The notes: generated by a model from the sequence alone, not told the origin. A stretch of 64,000 nucleotides of DNA from Gottschalkiaceae bacterium SANA (GCA_036323355.1 AP028876.1:2356001-2420000); one strand, 5' to 3'; numbered from the stretch's first letter, positions 1 to 8,946 are shown. Numbers and translations are program-made.

Positions 1-56
1 TACCTTATTCCACCACTGGCAGCGGTGTGTTTGTGTTTGATTCCGAAATTTTAGCA

Positions 57-84
57 AAACAAAAAACGGACCGAAGTCCGTTTT
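57..84 (-). terminator. Intrinsic terminator of ssrA
   Basis: A 9-bp inverted repeat (arms 63-71 and 76-84, loop CGAA on the plus strand) is followed, reading on the minus strand, by a T-rich run at 57-66. It lies a few bases beyond the 3' CCA end of the tmRNA, as expected for its transcription stop. Nothing recognisable lies in bases 1-56. Confidence 0.8.
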
Positions 85-89
85 ATCTG

Positions 90-444
90 TGGTGGAGGTG
101 GTGGGAGTCGAACCCACGTCCGAAAGCCTTTTCCGTTCTGCTTCTACTGGGATAGTTGTTGATTAAAGTTTAACCCTTGCCGCCCCCCAACAACTAGCGG
201 AGACCCGAGCGAGCCTGTAATACGACCACATGGACCAGGCAAGCCATGTGTCGTTTCCTGCTTTTAAATGAAGCTCAAGTCCGATCTGCAGGTCGATCGA
301 TCAGGAGCTACTACCTTATAGCTTAGGCAGCGTAAGCGTAATTATCGTTTGCATTTGTTTTTTTGACCGCTTTTTAGATGAACGTGTCACAACATCCCCG
401 GCTACAAAAAGTTCCAGACCCCCGTCGAAACCAATTTCACCCCC
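90..444 (-). ncRNA. ssrA: tmRNA (transfer-messenger RNA)
   Basis: Rescues stalled ribosomes by adding a degradation tag to the nascent protein, working with SmpB. The minus strand shows both ends of the tRNA-like domain: 5' GGGGGUG pairs with CACCUCC just before A-CCA at the 3' end, and a T-arm with GGTTCGACTCC is present. The tag frame at 323-352 reads ANDNYAYAA then TAA, beginning at a GCA resume codon, close to the ANDENYALAA tag of E. coli. Length about 355 nt is typical of a one-piece tmRNA. The mature 5' end lies only 6 nt after the smpB stop codon, so the RNA is probably cut from a smpB co-transcript or from a promoter inside smpB. Confidence 0.96.
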
Positions 445-450
445 ATGATA

Positions 451-903
451 TTAATGATCGCGCATAGCGCGTTTCATTCGTCTGTCAGCATCGCGCGCAG
501 CGATGGTATGACGCTTGTCATGAAGTTTCTTTCCTTTGGCAATGCATATCTCTATCTTTGCCTTTCCAGCCTTTAGATAAATCCTCAAGGGAATAATCGA
601 ATATCCTTGTTTCTGCACTTGGCCAGCCAATTTGGTGATCTGGCGTTTATGCATTAACAGCTTCCGTGTGCGAACCGGATCCACATTGTAGATATTTCCT
701 TGTTCGTAGGAACTGATATTCATCTGATGCACGAAAATCTCGCCTGCTGTTATGCCGCAATAAGACTCCTTCAAACTCACCTTGCCCTGTCGAATCGATT
801 TGATCTCTGTACCCGTCAAAACAATACCACACTCAAAGGTGTCTTCTATGAAATACTCATGACGTACTTTTTTGTTGTTTGCAATTACGCGAATTCCGTC
901 CAT
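451..903 (-). CDS. smpB: SsrA-binding protein SmpB
   Basis: Binds the tRNA-like part of tmRNA and brings it to stalled ribosomes. The 150-residue protein has the family pattern throughout: an N-terminal NKKVRHEYFIEDTFECGIVL segment, GTEIKSIRQGKVSLKESY, the SSYEQGN and RTRKLLMH motifs of the OB-fold, and a basic C-terminal tail containing KGKKLHDKRHT. The ATG at 903 follows GAGGGG at a usable distance. The gene sits between rnr and ssrA, the common Firmicute order. Its stop codon is 6 nt from the mature tmRNA 5' end, so the RNA and its partner protein are physically linked in one transcription unit. Confidence 0.97.
   Translation of the reverse strand: MDGIRVIANNKKVRHEYFIEDTFECGIVLTGTEIKSIRQGKVSLKESYCGITAGEIFVHQMNISSYEQGNIYNVDPVRTRKLLMHKRQITKLAGQVQKQGYSIIPLRIYLKAGKAKIEICIAKGKKLHDKRHTIAARDADRRMKRAMRDH
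461..488 (-). promoter_or_regulatory. Possible internal promoter for ssrA inside smpB
   Basis: On the minus strand CTGACA (483-488) is followed after 16 nt by TATGCG (461-466). The -35 matches five of six consensus bases but the -10 is poor. A start here would give a precursor with a short 5' leader for RNase P to remove. This is a weak candidate; the strong promoter upstream of smpB may serve both genes. Confidence 0.25.
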
Positions 904-922
904 ACTCTACCCCTCAATTCTT

Positions 923-954
923 CTGACGAAAAAAACATACGTTTGTTTCATCAG
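923..954 (-). promoter_or_regulatory. Leader hairpin of smpB mRNA
   Basis: Between the smpB promoter and its ribosome binding site the minus strand can fold into a hairpin of about 14 pairs with loop GTAT (arms 923-936 and 941-954), with one mismatch and one G-U pair. One arm carries a T-run, so it could also act as a partial terminator for rnr read-through. Confidence 0.45.
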
Positions 955-967
955 GAGATGCTTACTC

Positions 968-996
968 ATTATAGCACCTCCTTCAAAAGTCGTCAA
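968..996 (-). promoter_or_regulatory. Sigma-A-type promoter of smpB-ssrA
   Basis: Reading the minus strand, TTGACG (991-996) and TATAAT (968-973) are separated by exactly 17 nt, and the -10 carries a TG extension. The -35 box overlaps the stop codon of rnr. This gives smpB and ssrA their own transcription start independent of rnr. Confidence 0.75.
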
Positions 997-3098
997 TCTA
1001 CCAAAACAAAGTCGATCAATCGACGTTCCAAATCAGTTTTTGCAACTAATATCTTAACACGATCTCCCATGTGAAAACTCTTGCCGGATAATGGATCTTC
1101 CACGCAGAATCTCGCCTCATTAAATTCGAAAGAGCCCTCGATCGTATCCAGGGGAACCATGCCCTCTACGGTGTTGTCTAGGGCCACATAAAAACCAAAG
1201 CCCGTAACACCCGAGATCACACCCTCAAAAGTTTCTCCTAAGAATTGTGACATATACTCTGTCATCTTCAGCTTCACGCTCTCACGCTCCGCGTCCTGTG
1301 CTTTTCTCTCACGTTCTGAACTAGTATCGGCTACACCCGCAAGCAATCGCTCATAGTGGCTGATTCGCTTCTCATTCATCTCTCCATGGAGTTGTTCCTT
1401 AATAATCCGATGGATCTGCAGATCGGGATATCGACGAATCGGTGAAGTGTAGTGGCTGTAGTATTCTGCTGCCAGGCCAAAGTGTCCCTCGCTTTTGGCT
1501 GAGTACTTCGCCTTTTTTAAGGATCTCAACATCACCATGCTGATCACTGCCTCTTCCGGTTTCCCCATCACCTTATCCATGACCTGTTGCAAGGCCTTAG
1601 GATGCAAGTCCGTTCTACCCTTCAAGGTAATACCGAAATGATTGACAAAATGAACGAAAGCTTCAATCCTCTCCTCATCCGGCGTTTCATGGATCCGATA
1701 CAAAAATGGAATGTCCATCCAAAAATATCGTTCCGATATGGTTTCGTTGGCCAAAAGCATAAACTCTTCAATCATGCGATTGGCAATTCGGCGATCCGCC
1801 TTCTTGATCTCAACGGGTTTCCCTGACTTGTCCAAAATCACTTTGGCTTCATCAAAGTTAAAATCAATGCTGCCTCTTAGTTCTCGCTTGCGACGTAATC
1901 GTCCGGCCAAAACCGCAGAATCTCGCAAGGCCTGAATCAATTCCTCGTTATCGAAATTCGACTCATCCATGTGTTGAATCAAATCGGAAACGTCGGTATA
2001 AGTGAGGCGTGCTTTTGAATGAATCACGGTCTCAGCAACCCGCGAATCTTCCACGGCACCCTTGGCTGAAATCGTCATGATAATTGATAATGCCAGGCGG
2101 TCAACACCAGGATGCAAACTACAAAGTCCATTAGACAAATGCTTGGGAAGCATGGGGATCACACGATCCACCAGATACACACTGGTTCCCCGCATTCTAG
2201 CTTCCTTATCCAGTTCGCTGTATTCCTTCACATAATTGGTAACATCGGCAATATGAACGCCGAGCTCAAATCGATTATCGGGCAAACGCTTAATAGAAAT
2301 GGCATCATCCAAGTCCTTGGCGTCGGCACCGTCAATGGTAAAGATCAAAGCATCTCGCCAGTCCTCACGGCCCTTGACATCCGTCTTCGAAATTTCTGTA
2401 TACCGCTTGGCTTCTTCAACCACCTTCTTGGGAAATCCCTTTGGCAATTGATGCTTATGAATAATCTCTGCGATATCGATACCCGGATCGCCTACGTCGC
2501 CCACGACTTCAATAACTTTCCCTTCGGCTTTTTTTCCATCTGTTGGCCACTTGGTAATCTTGGCAATGACTTTTTGCCCATCTTTGGCTTGCATCATCTT
2601 TTTGGCTGGTATAAAAATATCACCATGAATACGCTTGTCGTCAGGAACGACAAATCCAAAGTTTTTGGTCTTTTGTAGGGTTCCAAAGAAATTGTCGGTC
2701 TTTCGCTTGATGATTCGTTCAACAGCACCTTCTGATTTTTTTTCATCGGGTCTACCCTCTTTGATTAGACGCAACAAAACTGTATCCCCGTCAAAGGCAC
2801 CCATTGTATTGCGGCCCGCAACAAAAATATCATTTTCAATCACCCGTTCCGGACGACAGAAAAAGAAGGATCGCTGGCTTGCCATCATAACGCCCTTGCG
2901 GTAACCCATCCATTCCGGCAACCCGAACCGTTGCTTATTTTGAACCAAATCCCCAGATGACACCAATGAATCGATGATACCATAGAAGATTTTTTTTGAT
3001 TCCTTATCAATTTTAAACATACTTTCCAGTTCGCGCTTGCTCAAGGGTTTCGCTTCTCCCTCAACCAAAGCTGTCAGTATTTTTTCTTTCATATCCAT
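993..3098 (-). CDS. rnr: Ribonuclease R (3'-5' exoribonuclease)
   Basis: Degrades structured RNA processively from the 3' end and takes part in tmRNA-linked decay. The 701-residue protein has an N-terminal winged-helix region (about 1-70), cold-shock/OB segments (about 75-220), the RNB catalytic domain beginning near residue 250 with the acidic motif DGADAKDLDDAISI, and a C-terminal S1 domain near 615-690 (GVTGFGFYVALDNTVEGMVPL). Length is typical of RNase R/VacB. The ATG at 3098 follows AAGGAG. It lies directly upstream of smpB-ssrA, whose -35 box overlaps its stop codon. Confidence 0.95.
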   Translation of the reverse strand: MDMKEKILTALVEGEAKPLSKRELESMFKIDKESKKIFYGIIDSLVSSGDLVQNKQRFGLPEWMGYRKGVMMASQRSFFFCRPERVIENDIFVAGRNTMGAFDGDTVLLRLIKEGRPDEKKSEGAVERIIKRKTDNFFGTLQKTKNFGFVVPDDKRIHGDIFIPAKKMMQAKDGQKVIAKITKWPTDGKKAEGKVIEVVGDVGDPGIDIAEIIHKHQLPKGFPKKVVEEAKRYTEISKTDVKGREDWRDALIFTIDGADAKDLDDAISIKRLPDNRFELGVHIADVTNYVKEYSELDKEARMRGTSVYLVDRVIPMLPKHLSNGLCSLHPGVDRLALSIIMTISAKGAVEDSRVAETVIHSKARLTYTDVSDLIQHMDESNFDNEELIQALRDSAVLAGRLRRKRELRGSIDFNFDEAKVILDKSGKPVEIKKADRRIANRMIEEFMLLANETISERYFWMDIPFLYRIHETPDEERIEAFVHFVNHFGITLKGRTDLHPKALQQVMDKVMGKPEEAVISMVMLRSLKKAKYSAKSEGHFGLAAEYYSHYTSPIRRYPDLQIHRIIKEQLHGEMNEKRISHYERLLAGVADTSSERERKAQDAERESVKLKMTEYMSQFLGETFEGVISGVTGFGFYVALDNTVEGMVPLDTIEGSFEFNEARFCVEDPLSGKSFHMGDRVKILVAKTDLERRLIDFVLVD

Positions 3099-3113
3099 AT
3101 TGTTTCTCCTTCA

Positions 3114-3143
3114 TAAAAATAGAGGCATTCGCCCCTATTTTTT
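3114..3143 (-). terminator. Terminator after ddl
   Basis: A 10-bp stem (one G-U pair) with loop GAAT and a T-run on the minus strand overlaps the ddl stop codon and ends about 15 nt before the rnr start. The stem is A-rich on the other arm, so it could work in both directions. Confidence 0.7.
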
Positions 3144-4310
3144 TACACCGCCACCCATTCGTTGATAGAGTTTCACATCGTATGAGGTGACATTCTTTTG
3201 TTTTTCTTGATGTGCCGCTAGAGCCAATTCAATCTGCTTGCTACATAAATCTTTAAAAGAAATACCGCCGGCTTCCCATAGATAGAAGGCCATGGAGCCC
3301 GGAAGCGTATTAATCTCGTTTACGTAAATCTCACCTGCGCCGTTCAATAGAAAATCAATGCGGGCATCGCCTCTGGCATCAATGGCCCGAAAGGCATCCT
3401 TAGCCAATTGCTGAATTTTCGCCGTTTGCTCATCGGGAAGATCAGCCGGAATTCGTCGCTTTGCGGATTCCATCCCTTTTCCACCCTTGCCGCCCTTGGC
3501 ACCATTAATATATTTATCCTCGTAAGAAAGGAAGTCTTCCCAGGTAACAGGTTCCTCGCACACCGACGCCATCAGGTCCGCGTCACGTCCCATGACAGCA
3601 CAGTTGATCTCGCGAAGGGGTAAGATTGCCTTTTCAACGATCACCTTGCGGTCGTAGCTCATGGCGACCTCTACGGCGTGGATCAATCCCGCTTGATCTT
3701 CCGCTTTGGAAATACCGATACTGGAGCCCAGGTTGGCGGGTTTTACCACCAATGGGTAGCCAATGGCCTCAGCCTGTTGAATCAGCTTTTCTTTCTCCCC
3801 TGCCCACTGACCACGATAGAACCATAGGTGGGGTACAATTGGCAAACCTTCCGCCTTAAACACGGACTTCATCAATACCTTATCCATGCCCACGGCCGCC
3901 GCGACCACACCGCAACCTGTATAGGGAATGTTCATGGTTTCAAACAAGCCCTGCAGGGTGCCATCTTCTCCATTGGTCCCATGGACCACTGGGAAAAATG
4001 CATCTACGGTTACGATCTCTTTTGATTCAAACATCTTACGTGTCATTGGATCCCGGTATAGAGTGAAATCATTGCTTCTTGCTACCGGCAAGCATTCAAC
4101 CAAGCCTTTCAATGTTTCATTCTTAAAGTTCATAATGTCAAAAAGGGCATCACCTGTCCACCATTTCCCATCCTTATCGATGTAAATTGGTACTGGTTTA
4201 TATTTTGTAAGGTCCAGGTTCTCCAACACTTGAATTCCCGTTACGACCGAAACTTCATGTTCAACACTGCGTCCACCAAAAATCACTCCGACGCTAATTC
4301 GTTTTTCCAT
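3135..4310 (-). CDS. ddl: D-alanine--D-alanine ligase
   Basis: Joins two D-alanines with ATP for peptidoglycan precursors. The 391-residue protein has an ATP-grasp fold: N-terminal GVIFGGRSVEHEVSVVTG, TGCGVVAAAVGMDKVLMK, the ATP-binding segment YPLVVKPANLGSSIGISKA, and the metal-binding end ARIDFLLNGAGEIYVNEINTLPG. An upstream TTG at 4328 keeps the frame open, but GGAGG lies inside that extension, so the ATG at 4310 is the better start. It precedes the MurF-like gene in chromosome order but is separated from it by a terminator and has its own likely promoter. Confidence 0.95.
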   Translation of the reverse strand: MEKRISVGVIFGGRSVEHEVSVVTGIQVLENLDLTKYKPVPIYIDKDGKWWTGDALFDIMNFKNETLKGLVECLPVARSNDFTLYRDPMTRKMFESKEIVTVDAFFPVVHGTNGEDGTLQGLFETMNIPYTGCGVVAAAVGMDKVLMKSVFKAEGLPIVPHLWFYRGQWAGEKEKLIQQAEAIGYPLVVKPANLGSSIGISKAEDQAGLIHAVEVAMSYDRKVIVEKAILPLREINCAVMGRDADLMASVCEEPVTWEDFLSYEDKYINGAKGGKGGKGMESAKRRIPADLPDEQTAKIQQLAKDAFRAIDARGDARIDFLLNGAGEIYVNEINTLPGSMAFYLWEAGGISFKDLCSKQIELALAAHQEKQKNVTSYDVKLYQRMGGGVKK

Positions 4311-4348
4311 CTCTCTGTCATCCTCCAATTTTCAAATCTCTTCCTCTT

Positions 4349-4354
4349 ATTCTA
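4349..4354 (-). promoter_or_regulatory. Extended -10 element upstream of ddl
   Basis: The minus strand carries TG-G-TAGAAT between the murF terminator and the ddl ribosome binding site. The -35 region is a T-run with little match to consensus, so the promoter would depend on the extended -10. Confidence 0.4.
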
Positions 4355-4365
4355 CCATAAGGGCA

Positions 4366-4395
4366 AAAGAAAAAACAGGCGATGAACGCCTGTTA
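4366..4395 (-). terminator. Terminator after the MurF-like gene
   Basis: Arms AACAGGCG and CGCCTGTT (74-81 and 87-94 of the 4300s) form an 8-bp stem with loop ATGAA on the plus strand, followed on the minus strand by a T-run. The stop codon of the MurF-like gene lies in the stem. Confidence 0.8.
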
Positions 4396-6015
4396 TTCGT
4401 TATAGGAATCCGGTAAATCATTTTCAAAAAGCACGACATCACCCGGAAGTAATATCTGACCCAAAAGGGCTGTAACTTCAGTCATGGTTCGAACAATATG
4501 GATCTGTTCTTGTGGATATTCCTTATTTGCCAGCCCCTTTTGAATGGGCTCCGTCTGTTTGGGTCCAACAAGAACAACAACCTGGCAAACATCAGCGATA
4601 TACTCACCAAATTTCTCGTTTGCTTGCGTTTGGGTTTCACCTAATTCCACCATACCTGGTGTAACAATCACACGTTTTCCCGTATCAAAGGCTTCTAAAA
4701 CATCCAAAGCTGCCTTGGAGCTGACTGGATTGGAGTTAAAGGCATCATCGATGACCAAAACACCCGTTCCTGGGTCGATCAATTGCAAGCGATGCTCTAC
4801 GGGTTCGATCTTTGCAATCCCTGCTGAAATCTCTTCTAGTGTCATGCCTAAGACCTTTGCTACACTGGCGCCGGCCAAAATGTTTTGAATATTATGCTTG
4901 CCAAGAAGTTTGGTCTGACAAGCAACCCGATGGCCTTCCTTGTCGACCAAATCAAAGGTAGAGCCCTTCATGTTCACTTGAATCGCATCTGCACGAAGAT
5001 CTAGGCTGGCCGGATCAGAATCAATTCCATACAGCACCTTCTCCTTGAAAGTCTTATCCGCCAATTTTTTCAGATTCGGATCGTCATAATTAAAGATGGC
5101 AATCCCATCACAAGGCAGATTCTCTATCAATTCATACTTGGTTTTTACAATATTTCCAATATGACCAAAGGTCTCTAAATGCGTAGGACCAATCGCTGTA
5201 ATTACACCAATCTGGGGCTCCGCCAATTTAGCCAATTCTTCAATCTGACCCATGGCACGCGCACCCATCTCACAGATGAAGATCTCGTGTTCTGCCTTAA
5301 GATCATTATTAATAACCTTGCATACCCCCATGGCTGAATTGAAACTCGATGGGGGAACCAAGGTGTTCCATTTCTCATTCAAGATGGTACCCGTGATAAA
5401 CTTTGTGCTGGTTTTCCCGAAACTACCGGTAATACCAACCACTTTCAAATCCTCTCGACTTTTAATTTTTTCATTGGCCTGATCATAAAATCCTTGATTG
5501 ATTTTATTTTCATAAGGAATTAGAAGAATCATAGAAGCCAGCATGGAATAAAAACATAGACCATTTGTTAAGATAAACGCCACGTATAGTCCAATGGCAA
5601 GTCCATTTATGCCACCAACAAAAAATCCAATCAATCCCGAGACCAAAAGCACAAACCCAGTCAATTGCATCCATCCGGTTCGTAGGCGCTTGGCGCGGCC
5701 CGTCATCACCAATGGTTTTTTCACTTCCTTAGTTAGCTGCATCCACGTCATTAAAAGCAAAGCCATCATCCCAATACTGATCCAAGTAAAATTCTGCCCA
5801 AAGATCAAAGCGAGACAAAGTAAAAGTCCAACAACGAACGCACTTCGATGGGTCGAGTTGAATCCATAATCGGTATGATGGTGCTTCCACCCCTGAAATT
5901 CTGTGGGGTTGTACCCTTCTAATTGTGCCATATGCAAATAATAGGTCATTCGTTTGCTAACTACCGCACCCCAAACCAGAGCAACCAATACCATCAAGCT
6001 GAAAGTTATACTCAT
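4393..6015 (-). CDS. Membrane-fused Mur ligase family protein (MurF-like)
   Basis: Probably the ATP-dependent ligase that adds D-Ala-D-Ala to UDP-MurNAc-tripeptide. The C-terminal two thirds are Mur-ligase: P-loop GITGSFGKTSTK near residues 193-204, ICEMGARAMGQI, TAIGPTHLETFG, and a third domain with VEHRLQLID and DDAFNSNPVS. The first ~185 residues are different: about six hydrophobic segments replace the soluble domain that normally binds the UDP-sugar. Closeness to ddl supports a MurF role, but the membrane domain leaves the real substrate open. The start overlaps the hydrolase stop codon by 4 nt, with GGAGG inside the hydrolase gene, so the two are translationally coupled. Confidence 0.85.
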   Translation of the reverse strand: MSITFSLMVLVALVWGAVVSKRMTYYLHMAQLEGYNPTEFQGWKHHHTDYGFNSTHRSAFVVGLLLCLALIFGQNFTWISIGMMALLLMTWMQLTKEVKKPLVMTGRAKRLRTGWMQLTGFVLLVSGLIGFFVGGINGLAIGLYVAFILTNGLCFYSMLASMILLIPYENKINQGFYDQANEKIKSREDLKVVGITGSFGKTSTKFITGTILNEKWNTLVPPSSFNSAMGVCKVINNDLKAEHEIFICEMGARAMGQIEELAKLAEPQIGVITAIGPTHLETFGHIGNIVKTKYELIENLPCDGIAIFNYDDPNLKKLADKTFKEKVLYGIDSDPASLDLRADAIQVNMKGSTFDLVDKEGHRVACQTKLLGKHNIQNILAGASVAKVLGMTLEEISAGIAKIEPVEHRLQLIDPGTGVLVIDDAFNSNPVSSKAALDVLEAFDTGKRVIVTPGMVELGETQTQANEKFGEYIADVCQVVVLVGPKQTEPIQKGLANKEYPQEQIHIVRTMTEVTALLGQILLPGDVVLFENDLPDSYNE

Positions 6016-6785
6016 CTTGTTTCCTCCATTTTCATAAATACACGCATGACTGCTTGAAATCGGCCCATTTGATCAAGAAAGGAATAATGTCCAGCTTGTT
6101 CAAAAACCACAAGGCCTGCATCCGGAATTTCACTTTCCATAAGCCGACCCATTTCAACCGGTGTATCCATATCGTCGTTGCCCCAAATAAGCAGGGTAGA
6201 TGCCTGTATCTTCGACAAGAGCGGCTCCAGATCATCCGCCAAAACCCTTACCATAATACGCCGCATAATTCCCGGAGACTCTTTATAATCCGCAGAACCA
6301 AAACGACGATAGAATCGCTCTAGCTTTGCTTCCGAACGGTCCCAAAAAGTCAATGCCAGATAGATCCGCTTTAAAATCTTGAAATTCAATATTTTCACTC
6401 TTACTTTAAAGCTTTTCTTCTTCACCAAACCAGCACTGTCCACCAAAATCATCTTTTTTACGCGCTCTGGATATTGGCTCGCCAAAATAATCGATACCCG
6501 CCCGCCATGGGAATGTCCCAAAATATGAAAATGATCAATTTCAAGATGACTCAACAAAGCTTCAATGTGATTAGCAAAGTCATAAGAATTCCAAACGTCC
6601 TTGGGTTCTTCACTTTTTCCAAATCCGGGCATATCAATAGCAATCACTTGATAGTGGGTTTGAAGCAAGTTTGTAATCGACTGCATCGTTGTGAGATTCG
6701 CCCCCCAACCGTGCAGGATAACAACAGGCTCGCCTTGTCCCGTGCTTTCATAATGTGTCTTGAGCCCTAAGATGGTTGCTTCCAT
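6012..6785 (-). CDS. Alpha/beta hydrolase
   Basis: A 257-residue soluble hydrolase of the alpha/beta fold. The oxyanion motif VILHGWGANL is near residue 22, the nucleophile elbow GHSHGG near 93, the acid is likely in LIWGNDDMDTP, and the histidine in EQAGHYSFLD. No signal peptide is visible. The substrate cannot be read from sequence; esterase or lactonase activity are both possible. It is the first gene of a two-gene operon with the MurF-like ligase and has its own good promoter. Confidence 0.85.
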   Translation of the reverse strand: MEATILGLKTHYESTGQGEPVVILHGWGANLTTMQSITNLLQTHYQVIAIDMPGFGKSEEPKDVWNSYDFANHIEALLSHLEIDHFHILGHSHGGRVSIILASQYPERVKKMILVDSAGLVKKKSFKVRVKILNFKILKRIYLALTFWDRSEAKLERFYRRFGSADYKESPGIMRRIMVRVLADDLEPLLSKIQASTLLIWGNDDMDTPVEMGRLMESEIPDAGLVVFEQAGHYSFLDQMGRFQAVMRVFMKMEETR

Positions 6786-6809
6786 GGTTCACCTCCGCAA
6801 ATTCACCTC

Positions 6810-6838
6810 ATTATATCGAATTTTGGTGGGAAAATCAA
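6810..6838 (-). promoter_or_regulatory. Promoter of the hydrolase-MurF operon
   Basis: TTGATT (6833-6838) and TATAAT (6810-6815) on the minus strand are 17 nt apart, just upstream of a GGAGG site and the ATG at 6785. Confidence 0.65.
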
Positions 6839-6840
6839 AA

Positions 6841-6868
6841 AAAATAAAGGGAAGCCGAAGCTTCCCTC
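6841..6868 (-). terminator. Terminator after hppA
   Basis: A 7-bp GC-rich stem (49-55 and 60-66 of the 6800s) with loop CGAA on the plus strand is followed on the minus strand by a T-rich run. It begins about 7 nt after the hppA stop codon. Confidence 0.8.
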
Positions 6869-6872
6869 TTTC

Positions 6873-8897
6873 CTACAAGAATAAAGGTACAAACACCAAG
6901 GCGACAATTGTCATCAACTTAATCAAGATGTTGATAGACGGTCCTGAAGTATCCTTGAACGGATCTCCAACGGTATCGCCAACTACTGCTGCCTTATGAG
7001 CCTCAGAGCCTTTGCCTTCGTAATTTCCTTCTTCAATATATTTTTTCGCATTATCCCAAGCACCGCCTGCATTTGCCATAAAAATAGCCATCAACACGCC
7101 ACATACCAAGGCTCCTGCTAACATACCGCCCAATGCTTCTGGTCCAACGAACACACCCATTACAATTGGTGCAATCACGGCAATCAAGCCGGGCAGAATC
7201 ATTTCACGTAGTGCTGCAGATGTTGAAATATCAACACAGCGATTATATTCAGGAACCGTAGTTCCTTCCATAATGCCAGGAATATCTCGAAATTGTCGTC
7301 TCACTTCTTCAATCATTGAATTAGCCGCTTTTCCTACTGCTTGCATTGTAATCGCAGAGAATAGGAATGGCAACATACCACCGATCAACAAGCCTGCAAT
7401 TACATCAGGATTCGTTAATAGAATAATAAGTGCTTGTCCCGTTTGCAACTCAACGGCTGCTATGTAGGATGAAAACAATGCCAAGGCAGTTAAAGCTGCC
7501 GATCCAATAGCAAAACCCTTTCCGATAGCTGCGGTTGTATTTCCAACTGCATCCAACTGGTCCGTGATTTTTCGGACATCCTTAGGCATATCACACATCT
7601 CAGCAATTCCACCAGCATTATCAGCAATGGGACCGTAAGCATCCACCGCAATGGTCATACCCGCTGTAGACAGCATGCCTACCGCTGCCAAGGCGATTCC
7701 ATACAAGCCTTGGAAATGAAACGCAATTAAGATACCTGCAGATAAAACAATAATCGGCAAGGCTGTAGAAGCCATCCCCACTGACAAACCAGAAATAATG
7801 GTTGTCGAAGCACCCGTTTGCGATTCACGCGCAATACCATGCACCGGACGATAGGCTGTTGATGTATAATACTCCGTAATTTTTGCGATTAGGAGTCCTA
7901 CAACTAAGCCGGTAACAATAGCAAAAAAAGGTTCGCTTGATCCCAATAAGCGGTTGCTTAAGAAATAAGAAGCGGCTACAACAAGTACCGCACTGACTGC
8001 AGTACCCGTGTCGAGTGAACGTTGAGGATCTTTACCTTCATCGCCACGCACAAAAAGTGTGCCTACGATCGATGATAAAATCCCTGCTGCTGCCAAAAGT
8101 AACGGAAATATAACAGCTTTTTCAGCCATTTGAACGTCTGCTCCGTATGTTACAATCCCCAAAGTAATGGCCGATATAATCGAGCCTACATACGATTCAA
8201 ACAAATCCGCACCCATTCCAGCAACGTCACCGACGTTATCGCCTACATTATCGGCAATAACCGCTGGGTTTCTAGGATCGTCCTCAGGAATACCTGCTTC
8301 AACCTTTCCAACTAGGTCAGCGCCAACATCGGCTGCCTTGGTATAGATCCCGCCACCAACACGTCCAAATAACGCGATGGAAGAAGCGCCCAAACCAAAA
8401 CCGGCAATTTGACTTGCTGCCGTTGTCATGACCTCTATGGTCGCATTGTCCCCTACAAAAACATAAAAGACCAATGAAACGCCCAAGAGACCCAATCCAA
8501 CTACACTCATTCCCATTACGGCTCCACCCGAAAAGGCTACGGATAACGCTTTGTTCATCCCGCCTTCTTGAGCAGCTTGTGCCGTTCTTACATTTGCTTT
8601 TGTTGCCACACGCATACCGAAAAAACCGGCTGCAGCGGAAAGAATAGCGCCTATAAGAAAGGCTACTGCCGTTGGAAGATTGATTAGCAAGCTGAGTACG
8701 ACGAATAGAACCCCAACAAACATCGCAAGCGTCTTATACTCTCGCATTAAGAACGCCATTGCTCCATCGTGGATGTAACCCGCAATCTCCGCCATACGGG
8801 GAGATCCCGCGTCCACCTTCTGGATCATCCGTGCTTTACTCACGGCGAATCCCAGAGCAACGATGCCTACCAGTGCTGCTACAATCATGTTATTCAA
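6873..8897 (-). CDS. hppA: K+-dependent membrane-bound pyrophosphatase
   Basis: Integral membrane pump that couples PPi hydrolysis to H+ or Na+ export. The 674-residue protein has the family signatures DNVGDNVGDVAGMGADLFES, DAYGPIADNAGGIAEM and GDTVGDPFKDTSGPS, and about 15-16 hydrophobic segments. GNTTAAIGKG has alanine where K+-independent enzymes carry lysine, which by established family knowledge places it in the K+-dependent class. Whether Na+ or H+ is pumped is not settled here. Best start is the TTG at 8897, 11 nt after AAGGAGG; the ATG three codons later would be too far from it. Confidence 0.94.
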   Translation of the reverse strand: MNNMIVAALVGIVALGFAVSKARMIQKVDAGSPRMAEIAGYIHDGAMAFLMREYKTLAMFVGVLFVVLSLLINLPTAVAFLIGAILSAAAGFFGMRVATKANVRTAQAAQEGGMNKALSVAFSGGAVMGMSVVGLGLLGVSLVFYVFVGDNATIEVMTTAASQIAGFGLGASSIALFGRVGGGIYTKAADVGADLVGKVEAGIPEDDPRNPAVIADNVGDNVGDVAGMGADLFESYVGSIISAITLGIVTYGADVQMAEKAVIFPLLLAAAGILSSIVGTLFVRGDEGKDPQRSLDTGTAVSAVLVVAASYFLSNRLLGSSEPFFAIVTGLVVGLLIAKITEYYTSTAYRPVHGIARESQTGASTTIISGLSVGMASTALPIIVLSAGILIAFHFQGLYGIALAAVGMLSTAGMTIAVDAYGPIADNAGGIAEMCDMPKDVRKITDQLDAVGNTTAAIGKGFAIGSAALTALALFSSYIAAVELQTGQALIILLTNPDVIAGLLIGGMLPFLFSAITMQAVGKAANSMIEEVRRQFRDIPGIMEGTTVPEYNRCVDISTSAALREMILPGLIAVIAPIVMGVFVGPEALGGMLAGALVCGVLMAIFMANAGGAWDNAKKYIEEGNYEGKGSEAHKAAVVGDTVGDPFKDTSGPSINILIKLMTIVALVFVPLFL

Positions 8898-8946
8898 TTT
8901 TTTTACATCCTCCTTAATCTAAACCATGCATTGAGTTAGATTTGTT

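Noticed and set aside
700-1074. Plus-strand frame over smpB and rnr ends
   Set aside because: It is the shadow of two conserved minus-strand genes and has no family match I recognise.
4311-4328. TTG start six codons upstream for ddl
   Set aside because: The GGAGG ribosome binding site lies inside that extension, so the ATG at 4310 is preferred.
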